The notes under the pieces were generated by a model. The model was given only the letters and a program-made list of their open reading frames with translations. It was not told the origin of the DNA and did no database searches. Below are positions 17,692 through 26,173 of a DNA stretch of 41,601 nt, in pieces; within the stretch, counting starts at the first letter, position 1, and each line of letters opens with the position of its first letter. The stretch comes from Liquorilactobacillus vini DSM 20605 (GTDB lineage: Bacteria > Bacillota > Bacilli > Lactobacillales > Lactobacillaceae), in contig NZ_AHYZ01000197.1 of the NCBI RefSeq assembly GCF_000255495.1, forward strand, positions 1 to 41,601, read 5' to 3'. A program made the translations under genes and the position numbers.

Positions 17692-18641
17692 TTATAGGTC
17701 ACCCGCTTTTCTAAAATCTTAAATTGCAAAAAAGTAAAGAAGGCAATAATTACTGCCAAGATTACTGATTCAGTACTGGCTAAGCCATAGTTTCCACTTA
17801 AAAAAGCATCTTGATAAATTCGATATACCAATAAGTTAGTGGCATTGTTTGGCCCTCCGGCGGTCATCAGATCAATTAAGCCAAAGCTTTTAAATGCTTC
17901 AATTAAAGTAATGATCGAGACAAAGAAAATAGTTGGTGAAATCAATGGCAAGGTGACTTTAAAGAATTGCCGAGTTTTGCTAAGGCCTTCAATCTGCGCT
18001 GCTTCATAAAAAGTTATTGGAACCGACTGTAAAGTTCCAAAGAAGATCAGAAAAGTAAAACCCAGATTCATCCAAACAGTTGAAATCACCACTGCTGTCA
18101 TCGCCCAACCAGGTTGGGTTAGCCAATTGATCACCGGCAAATGCAAAATCGTTGCCAGCTGATCCAAAAGCCCGACGGAAGGATTAAACATAAATAGCCA
18201 AAAGATTGCCGCTACCGAAACCGAAACCCCCATTGTTCCAGAAAAAACGGTTCGGAAAAAGGCACTGCCTTTGACTTGAAAAGAAGCTGTCTGAGCTAAT
18301 AATAATCCCAAGCCCAAGGTCAATAGTGAAACTGCGAAAACATAAATCAAGGTTGCTTGCAAACTGGCCAGATAAGAACTCGAAGTCAATAAACTTAAAT
18401 AATTTTGCCAACCGACGAAAACGGTTGGTTGGCCTAAATTATTTGTTAAGAAAAAGCTTAGATATAAAGTCTTAAGCATTGGATAAAAGACAAAAATTGC
18501 TAGTACTAACAGTGATGGCCCTAAGAACCAGAGGGCGTAATACTTGTCACGCGCATTGACATCGTAGCTTTTAGCCAAAAACTTGCTTGCAGGTGAAATC
18601 TGTTTAAGCTTGTTGGAATTGTTGGATTTGATCTGTTCCAT
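17688..18641 (-). CDS. ugpA: ABC transporter permease, UgpA-like
   Basis: About 317 aa from the ATG at 18641. Six membrane helices are predicted. The first is YALWFLGPSLLVLAIFVFYP, and the EAA loop is ITFYEAAQIEGLSKTRQFFK. A longer frame starts at 18695 inside ugpC but has no ribosome site, whereas GAGGGGG lies 9 nt before 18641. The first 36 codons form a polar cytoplasmic tail rich in Asn, Lys and Ser. It overlaps the 3' end of ugpC by 38 nt and pairs with UgpE as heterodimeric pore. Confidence 0.88.
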   Translation of the reverse strand: MEQIKSNNSNKLKQISPASKFLAKSYDVNARDKYYALWFLGPSLLVLAIFVFYPMLKTLYLSFFLTNNLGQPTVFVGWQNYLSLLTSSSYLASLQATLIYVFAVSLLTLGLGLLLAQTASFQVKGSAFFRTVFSGTMGVSVSVAAIFWLFMFNPSVGLLDQLATILHLPVINWLTQPGWAMTAVVISTVWMNLGFTFLIFFGTLQSVPITFYEAAQIEGLSKTRQFFKVTLPLISPTIFFVSIITLIEAFKSFGLIDLMTAGGPNNATNLLVYRIYQDAFLSGNYGLASTESVILAVIIAFFTFLQFKILEKRVTYK

Positions 18642-19710
18642 CTTGTTTACCCCCTCGTACAAATAAAACTGCCCGCTGTTGTTGATCAAAAACAATAAAG
18701 TTTGGTTTGGCCGTTACCAGCAAACGTTGATTAATTCCAACTGCTAGATGATTAGCAACCGTGATTCGAATTTCCTCACCATGATCTAATTTGGCATGAA
18801 TCACTGACTGGTTCCCTAAATACTCAAGATTGCGAACTGCTGCATTAGTTTGCGATTGATTGAAATCCACTAGCAAATCTCCAGGACGTATTCCAACTTG
18901 ATAAGTTCCAGCAGTTAATTTAGTTGGCAATTCAAACTTTAAAAATGAATCAAGTGCTAACTGGTCGGAAACTGCATGCTGAACCGTTAAGAGATTGATC
19001 TGCGGAGTGCCAAAAAAGTTAGCCACAAAAGTATTTTGCGGCTGCTGATAGATTTGAGCCGGACTGCCGATTTGTTGGACATGCTGATCGTGCAAAACCA
19101 TAATCCGATCTGCCATTGTCATCGCTTCAACTTGATCATGAGTAACATAAATCAACGTCAAGCCCAATTGCTGCTGGAGTTCACGAATTTCTGAACGCAT
19201 TTTACCACGCAGCTGCGCATCCAAGTTAGACAGTGGTTCATCCATCAGACAGATTTTTGCATCACTAGCAATCGCTCTAGCTAAAGCGACCCTTTGCCGC
19301 TGACCTCCAGAAAGTTCCCGCGGCTTTCGTTCAGCGAAATCACTAAGATTAACCAGTTCTAAGGCTTGCTTGACGCGCTGAGCAACTTCATCTTTAGCGA
19401 GTCGGCGAGCTTTTAATCCAAAAGCTACATTTTCTGCAACATTCAAAAATGGAAATAAGGCATAATTTTGAAAAACCATGGTCAATTTACGATCCTGTGG
19501 CGGCAATTGATTAACAACTTGTTCATCAATTTTCAAAATCCCGGCTGAAATTGGAATTAAACCGGCGATCATTCGCAATAAAGTACTTTTACCACAGCCT
19601 GATGGTCCGACAATCGCAAAGAACTCACCAGTTGCGATGCGAACTGAGACATCTTCCAAAACTAAGTTGGTATCATAGCTTTTCGTAATTTTTTGTAATT
19701 CAATTGACAT
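18604..19710 (-). CDS. ugpC: ABC transporter ATP-binding protein, UgpC/MalK type
   Basis: 368 aa. Walker A GPSGCGKST (35-43), Q-loop VFQNYALFPF, signature LSGGQRQR (133-140), Walker B ICLMDEP (153-159) and the switch His in YVTHDQ are all present. The C-terminal ~110 residues form the OB/TOBE domain of the MalK/UgpC/MsmK group that docks to the EAA loops. AGAGGAG stands 8 nt before the ATG. It is the first gene of the operon and lies divergent from the PadR regulator. Such ATPases often serve several sugar importers, so it may not be exclusive to UgpABE (family knowledge). Confidence 0.92.
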   Translation of the reverse strand: MSIELQKITKSYDTNLVLEDVSVRIATGEFFAIVGPSGCGKSTLLRMIAGLIPISAGILKIDEQVVNQLPPQDRKLTMVFQNYALFPFLNVAENVAFGLKARRLAKDEVAQRVKQALELVNLSDFAERKPRELSGGQRQRVALARAIASDAKICLMDEPLSNLDAQLRGKMRSEIRELQQQLGLTLIYVTHDQVEAMTMADRIMVLHDQHVQQIGSPAQIYQQPQNTFVANFFGTPQINLLTVQHAVSDQLALDSFLKFELPTKLTAGTYQVGIRPGDLLVDFNQSQTNAAVRNLEYLGNQSVIHAKLDHGEEIRITVANHLAVGINQRLLVTAKPNFIVFDQQQRAVLFVRGGKQDGTDQIQQFQQA

Positions 19711-19741
19711 TCAATCACTCCTCTTCCCTAAAACACCTCTC

Positions 19742-19769
19742 AGTATATGCAGCTAATGTAAGGACTCAA
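19742..19769 (-). promoter_or_regulatory. ugpCAEB promoter
   Basis: Minus strand: TTGAGT (19769-19764), 16-bp spacer, TATACT (19747-19742), about 30 bp before the ugpC ATG. No clear operator is seen at the start site. Confidence 0.5.
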
Positions 19770-19914
19770 TCTCATTTACGTATTCTTTATGTAAAACAAA
19801 TGTATCGTTAAATTTACAATTCAAAATCAAGCTTAGCTATTATGCTTTACAACTTAGCTGGGAAAGTTTATCGTCTAGGTTGTAATCCAATTTAGTGGAG
19901 CGAGATGACAACTG

Positions 19915-20241
19915 ATGAAACAAGCTCCATTATTAAAGGGTGCCCTTGAAGGCTGTGTCCTAGCAATCATTTCTGAACAGGACTTCTATGGCTATCAATT
20001 GATCCAACAACTGCATCAAAGCGACTTGAAATCAATTAATGGCGGAACCTTATATCCGCTCTTAGCCAAATTGGAAAAAAATGGTGCTTTGACTAGTTAT
20101 ATTGCTCCTTCACCAGATGGACCCGACCGTAAATATTTTCACCTTACGCCAACAGGTTTCGAGCAGTTAACTGATTTTAAGAAACACTGGTTCGACTTTT
20201 CAAAACAAACTACTGAAATTCTAAGGAGATTCACCAAGTGA
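19915..20241 (+). CDS. PadR-family transcriptional regulator
   Basis: 108 aa. The winged helix is typical of PadR: LLKGALEGCVLAIISEQDFY, GYQLIQQL, then NGGTLYPLLAKLEKNGAL and DRKYFHLTPTG. There is only a short C-terminal helix (PadR-s2 subfamily type). These regulators usually repress a linked membrane protein or exporter gene. Here the stop overlaps the next gene's start by 4 nt, the usual PadR / HAAS-type membrane-protein pair. A direct repeat CTTAGCT (19832-19838 and 19853-19859, 21 bp apart) lies in the promoter region and may be its site. Confidence 0.88.
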   Translation: MKQAPLLKGALEGCVLAIISEQDFYGYQLIQQLHQSDLKSINGGTLYPLLAKLEKNGALTSYIAPSPDGPDRKYFHLTPTGFEQLTDFKKHWFDFSKQTTEILRRFTK

Positions 20242-21097
20242 AACAGCCAAGATATTCCGCCAAATGGTATCGCGAGCGACTCAATCGGTTAGAAAAGCAA
20301 TTAAACTCAGCCGATTATCAGTACTTTGATGAATTGCGAGGCTGTTTATCTTTTGCTGGTCTTAACTATGACGAAACGCGTCTCAATCAAATTTTATTCG
20401 GTATGCTGCAAGATTTGATTGATGCAAACCAGCAAGAGATCAGCGCCGTCAACTTGTTTGGCAAGCAACCTAAACAAATGGCCGATGAGATTCTAATAAC
20501 GTTGCCGCCGATCAAATGGTTTGAGCGCTTTAAACTCTACTTTTTAGTTGCTGGCATAACTTGGATCATTCAGTTTTTCAGGGAAAATCCTGTGAAGGGA
20601 ACAATTACCTTAAACTTGCTGCAATATTTGCTCTTGGCGTTTTTTTTCAACCTGTTCGTCGTAATCATTTTCAAGTTGATCAAAAATCAGTTTTATCAAC
20701 CAAAAAGTTCCCATTGGATCAATATCGTTTTGCTTGGTCTTTTATTTGCTACTTTAGGAAGTTCATTTTACTTATTAGGCAACTTGAAGTTTCTGCAATT
20801 AAACGTGACTTTGCCATTCATGATTAGTCTTGGACTAACAATCATGATTATGATTAGTTTAATTGCTATTGCCGAAACTTAATTTCTCATGCTTGGGCTT
20901 GGCTAACAGTTGTTTTTACTGTCAATCGAATTGTCATTCTAACCTTGCAGCAACAAAACATTGCTTTATCATCGACCTTTTATCTTTGGCAAAAGGCGAT
21001 TTTGTTCATTAATGCTCTATTTTTTTATTTTGGGTTACGCATATCCAGCCAAAATTCCCCTCAAATAATGATTAAAAAAAGTCCAGCCAAATTTTAG
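20238..21097 (+). pseudogene. PadR-linked membrane protein (HAAS / DUF1129-like), frameshifted
   Basis: The first 214 codons (20238-20882) give a cytoplasmic N-terminal domain (YFDELRGCLSFAGLNYDE; NLFGKQPKQMADEILITLPP) followed by four membrane helices, then stop at TAA (20880). In the +2 frame the protein continues from 20879 with ISHAWAWLTVVFTVNRIVIL, a loop, and AILFINALFFYFGLRISS, ending at TAG 21095-21097. One base is missing in the A3 run at 20875-20877 (GAAAC for an expected GAAAAC). The N-terminal domain resembles the small HAAS/DUF1129-type domain found next to PadR regulators in Firmicutes; I do not know the function. A truncated four-helix protein could still be made. Confidence 0.7.
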
Positions 21098-21106
21098 GCA
21101 GGACTC
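21073..21106 (-). terminator. Terminator of the metal-binding lipoprotein gene
   Basis: On the minus strand AGTCC-GCC pairs with GGC-GGACT across one mismatch (21105-21080). A run of seven T follows (21080-21074). It overlaps the end of the frameshifted membrane protein gene on the other strand. Confidence 0.75.
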
Positions 21107-21114
21107 GTTAATCG

Positions 21115-22032
21115 CTATTTATTTTCTTGCTGTTGAATTTTTTCTAGCTGTTTAAGCTGACCTAGCATCCATTGCCGATAGTTTAGCTTGTTCGGCATAG
21201 TTTCCGTGACCTTTAAAATTGGTACTCGATTTTTTTGAGCCTCCTTGGCCAAATTCAGAACGGTTTGATCCGAGGCTTGGATATTTTGCACCAAAAAGGC
21301 TAATCGGTGTTCTTTTAAAGCAAGCTGAATTTTTTTGATTTGCGCAGGCGTTGGATCAGTGCCATTTTCAACTGCCTTAGCCAAACCGGCATCATCAATT
21401 TGATAACCTAACTCATTTAACGTGTAATTAAAAACCGGTTCACTGACCGCAACTGTTTGCTTTTGCCGCTTGGCTTTAAGCTGCTGAATCTTTTTTTGAA
21501 TAACGGACAGCTTTTGCAAATATACAGTTGCCTGGTGTTCAAAATATTTTTGATGTTGCGGCTCCAGCTGACTATAGGTTTTGACGAGTGACTTTACCAA
21601 AAACGGCATCGTTTGCGTTCGATACCAAAGATGCGGATTCGCCTTACCGGGCAGCTTAACGATACTGGCCACGTCGATCTGTTTAGCCCGCTGATTATTA
21701 ACAGCCAATTTACTCATCCAAGTATCATAATTCAAGCCATTAAAAATAATCACATCTGCTTGGGCAACCTTTTTAGCAGTGTCAGTGGTCGGCTGGAAAT
21801 CATGTGGATCAATGCTGGCATTATCCACAATCGCTGTTACTTGACCATACTTGCCTAAAACAGCTTGCGCCGCTTCGCCATAAAAGTTTAACGATGTAAC
21901 TACCCTGATCGTCCGCTGGTTTTGACCTTGCTTAGTTTTTTGCTTGCTCACCAAACTGCACCCAGTCAGCAGGCCGGCAGCCAATAAACAGTTTGCTAAA
22001 AGTAAGATTTTTAAGATTCTTAGTTGCCGCAA
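21115..22032 (-). CDS. Metal ABC transporter substrate-binding lipoprotein (ZnuA-like), orphan
   Basis: About 305 aa, cluster-9 zinc/manganese binding family. The signal peptide ends in LAAGLLTGC, a clear lipobox, so it is lipid-anchored outside the membrane. Two of the usual metal ligands are visible: His in IDPHDFQPT and His in ANPHLWY. At the third His position (normally H-A/D-AF-Y) the sequence is SEPVFNYTLNELGY, lacking histidine. NGTDPTPAQIKKI matches the region before the last ligand. Frame opens at TTG 22041, two bases from AAGGGG; the TTG at 22032 is spaced 11 nt and gives a basic leader, so I prefer it. No permease or ATPase is adjacent. Confidence 0.82.
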   Translation of the reverse strand: MRQLRILKILLLANCLLAAGLLTGCSLVSKQKTKQGQNQRTIRVVTSLNFYGEAAQAVLGKYGQVTAIVDNASIDPHDFQPTTDTAKKVAQADVIIFNGLNYDTWMSKLAVNNQRAKQIDVASIVKLPGKANPHLWYRTQTMPFLVKSLVKTYSQLEPQHQKYFEHQATVYLQKLSVIQKKIQQLKAKRQKQTVAVSEPVFNYTLNELGYQIDDAGLAKAVENGTDPTPAQIKKIQLALKEHRLAFLVQNIQASDQTVLNLAKEAQKNRVPILKVTETMPNKLNYRQWMLGQLKQLEKIQQQENK

Positions 22033-22041
22033 AAATATCAA

Positions 22042-22418
22042 TTCCCCTTAACAAAACTAAATAAACAAGTTAGTGAAGTTCGAAACGACAGCCATTTCAT
22101 TAATATTTGCGTGCTCGTCAATGTTGACTGAATGCATCGCAAACTTCGTAAATAAAGCAAATAAAAAAACTTCTCCATCAATTACTATGTAGCCAATAAC
22201 CAACAGATTGCTCCTTCTTCACCGACTTGATCGTAATTATTTTCTTCACTGAATAAACTTAATTAATAGCATACCATACTTGGTCTGCAAAAATTTAGTT
22301 TGTTTTAAATATTATATTCTTGATTTAATTGCAAAAAGGAATTAAAATAACGGTGTTAAAAGATAGTGACCACTCACTATATGATGTCTGCTTTGGTATA
22401 GAAAGGAAGCTGTTAATT
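22042..22418. other. Intergenic region with a palindromic operator candidate
   Basis: AT-rich region between divergent genes; no convincing gene. A 30-codon in-frame extension (from 22329) of the small membrane protein lacks a ribosome site and is not counted. ATAGTG (22363-22368), 6 bp, CACTAT (22375-22380) forms a dyad 38 bp before the small gene's ATG, resembling a TetR-type operator. Confidence 0.5.
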
Positions 22419-22676
22419 ATGTTTACATTTAGTTTTTGGGTTTTAGCGATTTGGTTTGTTATTAACGTTATTTGGATGTGGTTCAAGTTAAGCGATCAGA
22501 AATTACAAAAGACTTTTGCATGGATTAATGTTGTAGCCCTTATTTGGGGATTCTGGGCTTATAACAGCAGCGTCCGGGTCGGTGGAATTGCTACTTGGTT
22601 TAATGTAATAAACTATGTTAATATCATAGTTGCTTTATTGCAGTTTTACTTCGGTTACCGCAAATTAGACAAATAA
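22419..22676 (+). CDS. Small membrane protein (85 aa), unknown function
   Basis: I do not recognise the family. GAAAGGAAG stands 9 nt before the ATG at 22419. Three membrane helices are predicted: residues 3-22 (FSFWVLAIWFVINVIWMWF), about 33-49 (INVVALIWGFWAYN) and about 58-78 (WFNVINYVNIIVALLQFYF). The protein is rich in Trp (eight of 85) and ends with a basic tail YRKLDK. It is followed by a strong hairpin and the broken tetR. The palindrome upstream suggests a repressor, possibly that TetR. Confidence 0.7.
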   Translation: MFTFSFWVLAIWFVINVIWMWFKLSDQKLQKTFAWINVVALIWGFWAYNSSVRVGGIATWFNVINYVNIIVALLQFYFGYRKLDK

Positions 22677-22730
22677 ATAATATGCATTTAATAATAATAC
22701 TTGGCCATTTTTAGTGCTTTTCTAATAATT

Positions 22731-22773
22731 TAAAAAGTAGTAGCATATTTTTAGACGTGCTACTACTTTTTAA
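22731..22773. terminator. Large hairpin, probable bidirectional terminator
   Basis: AAAAAGTAGTAGCA (22732-22745) pairs perfectly with TGCTACTACTTTTT (22758-22771), with a 12-nt loop. The A and T runs form part of the stem, as in intrinsic terminators. It separates the small membrane protein gene from tetR. Confidence 0.75.
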
Positions 22774-22807
22774 ATACAAGTTGAATTTTAATGAGGAGGT
22801 TTATTTT

Positions 22808-23458
22808 TTGCAGAATCTAATTTTAGATCTCTACGCTAACGTCCCAGAAACAAAAAATCTAACTACCAAACAGCTTATGATTCTCTCAGCTGCGATTGAA
22901 CTTTTTGCCAAAAAAGGTTATGCCAACACCAGTACCAGCGAAATTGCTGCCTATGCAGGTGTTTCTGAAGGAAGCATCTTTCGACGTTTTAAAAACAAAC
23001 GGTAACTACTGAAGTTCATCTTGGATCCATTAGTCAAATTGATATTACCAGATAAGTTACTGCAATTTTCTGCCGAAACTTTAAATCGCAATTACCTTAA
23101 TTTGGATAGCTTTGTTCGCACAATTATTATGAATCGCATTAAATTTATTAAGGATAATCTGATTGTACTAAAAATTTTCTTGAATGAGATCTTGTATAGC
23201 AGTCAGCTACGTCAAGATGTCCTTAATGGTTTGCCAAAACAATTTATTAATGGATTTAATAATCAATTAAATTCACTGAAATCCCGCCAGCAAATTATTG
23301 ACTGGCCTAATCGAGAAATATTTCGTTTCTTATTTTCGACTTTGTTTGGCTACGCACTTGATCACTATGTTCTTTTTCCACAAAACCTGTGGAATGAAAA
23401 CGAAGAAATTGACCGTTTGATAACTTATATTATTAATGGCCTTTCCCCACAAAATTGA
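22808..23458 (+). pseudogene. TetR-family regulator with an in-frame stop codon
   Basis: Start is TTG at 22808, spaced 8 nt from GAGGAGG. The DNA-binding domain is complete (ILSAAIELFAKKGYANTSTS, EIAAYAGVSEGSIFRRFKNK), then TAA at 23003-23005 interrupts the frame, which goes on without a shift as LLKFILDPLVKLILPDKLLQ to 23458. TetR proteins usually have an acidic residue (KNK-R/E-LL) at this place, so GAA to TAA is the likely change. The truncated 65-residue HTH part would lack the dimerisation domain. Either it is a pseudogene or a sequencing error; read-through cannot be excluded. Confidence 0.8.
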
Positions 23459-23462
23459 TTCC

Positions 23463-23494
23463 AACTGTTGGTTTAATCAACCAGCAGTTTTTTT
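23463..23494 (+). terminator. Terminator downstream of tetR
   Basis: AACTGTTGGTT pairs with AACCAGCAGTT (one mismatch), followed by seven or more T. It overlaps the last codons of the converging MFS gene. Confidence 0.7.
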
Positions 23495-24667
23495 CTGAAG
23501 TTTTTGCCGTTTTCGCAATTGATTCAACCAAAAATTGACCAACATCGCCAAGAATGCAAAAATCGCACCACCTGGACCAATACCAGCTAAACCGGTTTTA
23601 ACATACAATAGACTGCCAATTCCCGAACCAAGTGCAATCCCAAAATTAGCAAAAATCGAATTGAATGAAGAAGCCAACACCAAAGACTGCGGATATTTTT
23701 CCTCCGCCACCTTCAAATAAAACATCGCACTGGGCGAATTAAGTAAATACATAGAAACACCTAACAGCATCACCACTGTTAAACCTAAGATGCGATTTGA
23801 AATGGCAAATGACAAACTTCCCAATAGCATAAATTGTACTAAAAATACAATCGGCATGGTTTTCAATCCATGATTTGCTGCAATCCGACCACTATATAAA
23901 TTACCAACTAGGGACATAAAGCCATAGACAAACAACAAGAAGGTCAGCGCATTATTGTTAAAACCCATTCCTTGTGAAAAAATTGGCCGCAAATAAGTGT
24001 AAAAAACATAAATTCCGGCTAAATTCAATAAAGGTAATAAAATACCAAGTTGAATCTGATGATCAAGAAAAATGCTCAACTGCTTAAAGAAACTATTAAC
24101 ATGCTGCTGGCGCAAATCATAAGGTAAACAAAACATTGCCAACAACAAAGTAATTACTGCTAAAATACTAATAATTATAAAAACGTAGCGCCAGCTAGTA
24201 TAATTGCTTAACCAAGTCCCCATTGGAACACCAAAAACTGAAGCGATACTAAACCCGGAAAAAATCCAAGCTACGATGCCAGCTCGTTTAGTCAAAGGAG
24301 CCAAAAACGAAACAAACGTAATTGAAACAGAAACTAAAGTGCCTGACACAACCGCTGTCAAAATTCGACCAGCGATTAAGAGAAAGTAATTATTCGCCAG
24401 TGCTGTCAATAAATTACTGGCAGCAAAAATTAACATTAACACCAAATAGCTCCAATATAAGCGATGATGCCCAACTGACATACTAACCAGTGGTGTAGCA
24501 ATGGCATAAATAATGGCAAAAATTGTAACTAACAAACCAACTGTCGCAACTGAGATATGAAAATCGGTTGCAATATTATTTAAAATTCCAACAATGATAA
24601 ATTCGCTAAATCCTAAGATAAACGATGTTAACACTAGAACAAAGCTTTGAAACTTTAACATCTTCAA
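23477..24667 (-). CDS. MFS transporter, DHA1 / AraJ-like exporter
   Basis: 396 aa with twelve predicted membrane helices. The N-terminal FVLVLTSFILGFSEFIIVGI (helix 1), the GRILTAVVSGTLVSVSITFV segment (helices 4-5) and GVPMGTWLSNYTSWRYVF (motif C area) match drug/metabolite exporters related to AraJ and YdhP. Substrate unknown. The frame opens with TTG-AAG-ATG. GGAGG is 7 nt from the TTG and 13 nt from the ATG, so a TTG start at 24667 fits best. It converges on the tetR, which could have been its regulator, but no promoter palindrome is seen here. Confidence 0.88.
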   Translation of the reverse strand: MKMLKFQSFVLVLTSFILGFSEFIIVGILNNIATDFHISVATVGLLVTIFAIIYAIATPLVSMSVGHHRLYWSYLVLMLIFAASNLLTALANNYFLLIAGRILTAVVSGTLVSVSITFVSFLAPLTKRAGIVAWIFSGFSIASVFGVPMGTWLSNYTSWRYVFIIISILAVITLLLAMFCLPYDLRQQHVNSFFKQLSIFLDHQIQLGILLPLLNLAGIYVFYTYLRPIFSQGMGFNNNALTFLLFVYGFMSLVGNLYSGRIAANHGLKTMPIVFLVQFMLLGSLSFAISNRILGLTVVMLLGVSMYLLNSPSAMFYLKVAEEKYPQSLVLASSFNSIFANFGIALGSGIGSLLYVKTGLAGIGPGGAIFAFLAMLVNFWLNQLRKRQKLQKKTAG

Positions 24668-24786
24668 TCTCGTTCCTCCAAGTACATTTCTCTAAAACTT
24701 CTTTATTCCCCATACCATTGTCTTAACAGGTAATCTTTCAATTTTTTTAATTCAAGCTAATTACATCTTTTTTTCAATCCAAAAGA

Positions 24787-24812
24787 ATAGCAGCCAGCAA
24801 ACCGGCTGCTAA
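24787..24812 (-). terminator. Terminator after the small membrane pseudogene
   Basis: AGCAGCC (24789-24795) pairs with GGCTGCT (24804-24810) around an 8-nt loop. On the minus strand it is followed by a moderate T-rich stretch (ATTCTTTT). Confidence 0.5.
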
Positions 24813-24836
24813 ATTAAAAACGGTCCAATTAATATT

Positions 24837-25154
24837 CTAACCTTGGACTGTAAATTCCTTGGCTAACAGCGCATCCTTCGAAGCACTGTCAGCTGGCTGA
24901 TAACCTGCTGTTAACAAATCATTTACATAAAGTTTATTATAAACAAAAGCAAAAACAATATTGGTCACCCCGGATAAAATTCCATACGACCAGGCTCCAG
25001 TTAAAAGATCAATCAACAAGATAATGACTGTCCATTTCCAATCTCCACGAAATAGCGCCGGAAAAAAGCCAAAGAAAAAAACGGTCTAAGAAAAGCCGAT
25101 TTTACACTGTTTAAACTGATTAGTTGCTGGATTTTTCAAATTAATACGCATCAT
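24837..25154 (-). pseudogene. Small membrane protein (HrgC / DUF2628-like) with amber stop
   Basis: Starting from ATG-ATG at 25154-25149 with AGGAG upstream, the frame reads MMRINLKNPATNQFKQCKIG, then FS and TAG (25088-25086). It continues in the same frame as TVFFFGFFPALFRGDWKWTV, two further hydrophobic stretches and the tail DALLAKEFTVQG. The stop stands where FSW would be expected (TGG to TAG). Total 105 codons with about three membrane segments. The pattern (short polar N-terminus, FFFGFFPALFRGDW, late LLxxGY motif) resembles proteins annotated as HrgC or DUF2628; this identification is from memory and tentative. Confidence 0.65.
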
Positions 25155-25236
25155 TAAACTCCTAAATTATTCTAAATTTACACTTTATCTTAACCTGATC
25201 ACTCTAGATTGTAAAGTCACAATTATCCATTCTTGG

Positions 25237-26130
25237 CTATAGGAATTTTGTTGGTAAATCTGCTAATAAAACCTTCATTAATTTTCTTTGTTTCGGATTC
25301 AAAAGATAATTCGCACGATACGCAACTGACACTAAAAAGCTTGGTTGCTGAGCATCCAACAAGTCAATTTTGGTCAAGCCTTCTGTTTCAGGAACAGCTA
25401 AATCAGTTAAAAAAGCAATCCCAACATTTTCTTTAACGAGAGCTTTTAAAATATGAACATCATCAGTTTGATAAATAATTTTCGGTTTAAAATCATTCCG
25501 TTCACACATCAACTTAAAAGCATTGGCATGAACAAAGCCCTCATTTAGCGTAATAAATGATTGATCCTTTAATTGTTTAAAAAAAATTTGTTTTTGATCT
25601 GCTAAGGGATTTTTTGAACTGACAATGATCTTAAATGCTGCTGATTTTAAAAGAATTGCCTTAATTTGATGGTTAGCAATTGAAGTTAGTGAGCCAATCA
25701 AAGCTGAATCCAGTTCGCCTTTTTGCAGCAGCTGCAACATATCTTGCGAACCAGTTTCAAAAGTTTCTAATGTGTCCATCAAACCTTGATGCAACAGCTG
25801 TGGCGTTAATGCTGGGAAGTAATAAGTGCCAATGATCGGCGGTAAACCAAACAAAATTTTTTCACCATCTGCACGTTCAAGCTCTTTTTGAGCCAGCATC
25901 AATTCATTTAAAATTTGTTCAATATGTTGATCCAACTGGTAACCGCCAGTCGTGACCTGCAATTCATGATGTGAGCGATCACGAATAAACAGTTTACTAC
26001 CAAATTGGATTTCAACCCTTTTAATCGCTAACGTAATTGCTGGTTGACTGACACCGAAATAATCAGCTGTTTGTGAGAAATTTTTGTTTTTAACTAGCTG
26101 ATGAAAATACTTTAAATCCTTGATGTTCAT
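25237..26130 (-). CDS. mleR: LysR-family regulator of malolactic fermentation
   Basis: 297 aa. The N-terminal LysR helix-turn-helix includes NFSQTADYFGVSQPAITLAI (residues 17-36), followed by the linker helix and a C-terminal effector-binding domain. It lies divergent from mleS-mleP, exactly as MleR does in other lactic acid bacteria where it activates malolactic genes in response to malate. A TTG at 26133 extends the frame by one codon; ATG 26130 is 7 nt from AGGAGG and preferred. Inverted repeats in the 132-bp intergenic region are likely its binding sites. Confidence 0.9.
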   Translation of the reverse strand: MNIKDLKYFHQLVKNKNFSQTADYFGVSQPAITLAIKRVEIQFGSKLFIRDRSHHELQVTTGGYQLDQHIEQILNELMLAQKELERADGEKILFGLPPIIGTYYFPALTPQLLHQGLMDTLETFETGSQDMLQLLQKGELDSALIGSLTSIANHQIKAILLKSAAFKIIVSSKNPLADQKQIFFKQLKDQSFITLNEGFVHANAFKLMCERNDFKPKIIYQTDDVHILKALVKENVGIAFLTDLAVPETEGLTKIDLLDAQQPSFLVSVAYRANYLLNPKQRKLMKVLLADLPTKFL

Positions 26131-26173
26131 CAAATAGCCTCCTGATAATTTACTTTGCCCATATAAATAAAAT

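Noticed and set aside
18642..18695. Upstream start for ugpA
   Set aside because: No ribosome site and extends into ugpC; GAGGGGG supports 18641.
22329..22418. N-terminal extension of the 85-aa membrane protein
   Set aside because: No ribosome site before 22329, whereas GAAAGGAAG precedes the ATG at 22419; the extension also covers the palindrome.
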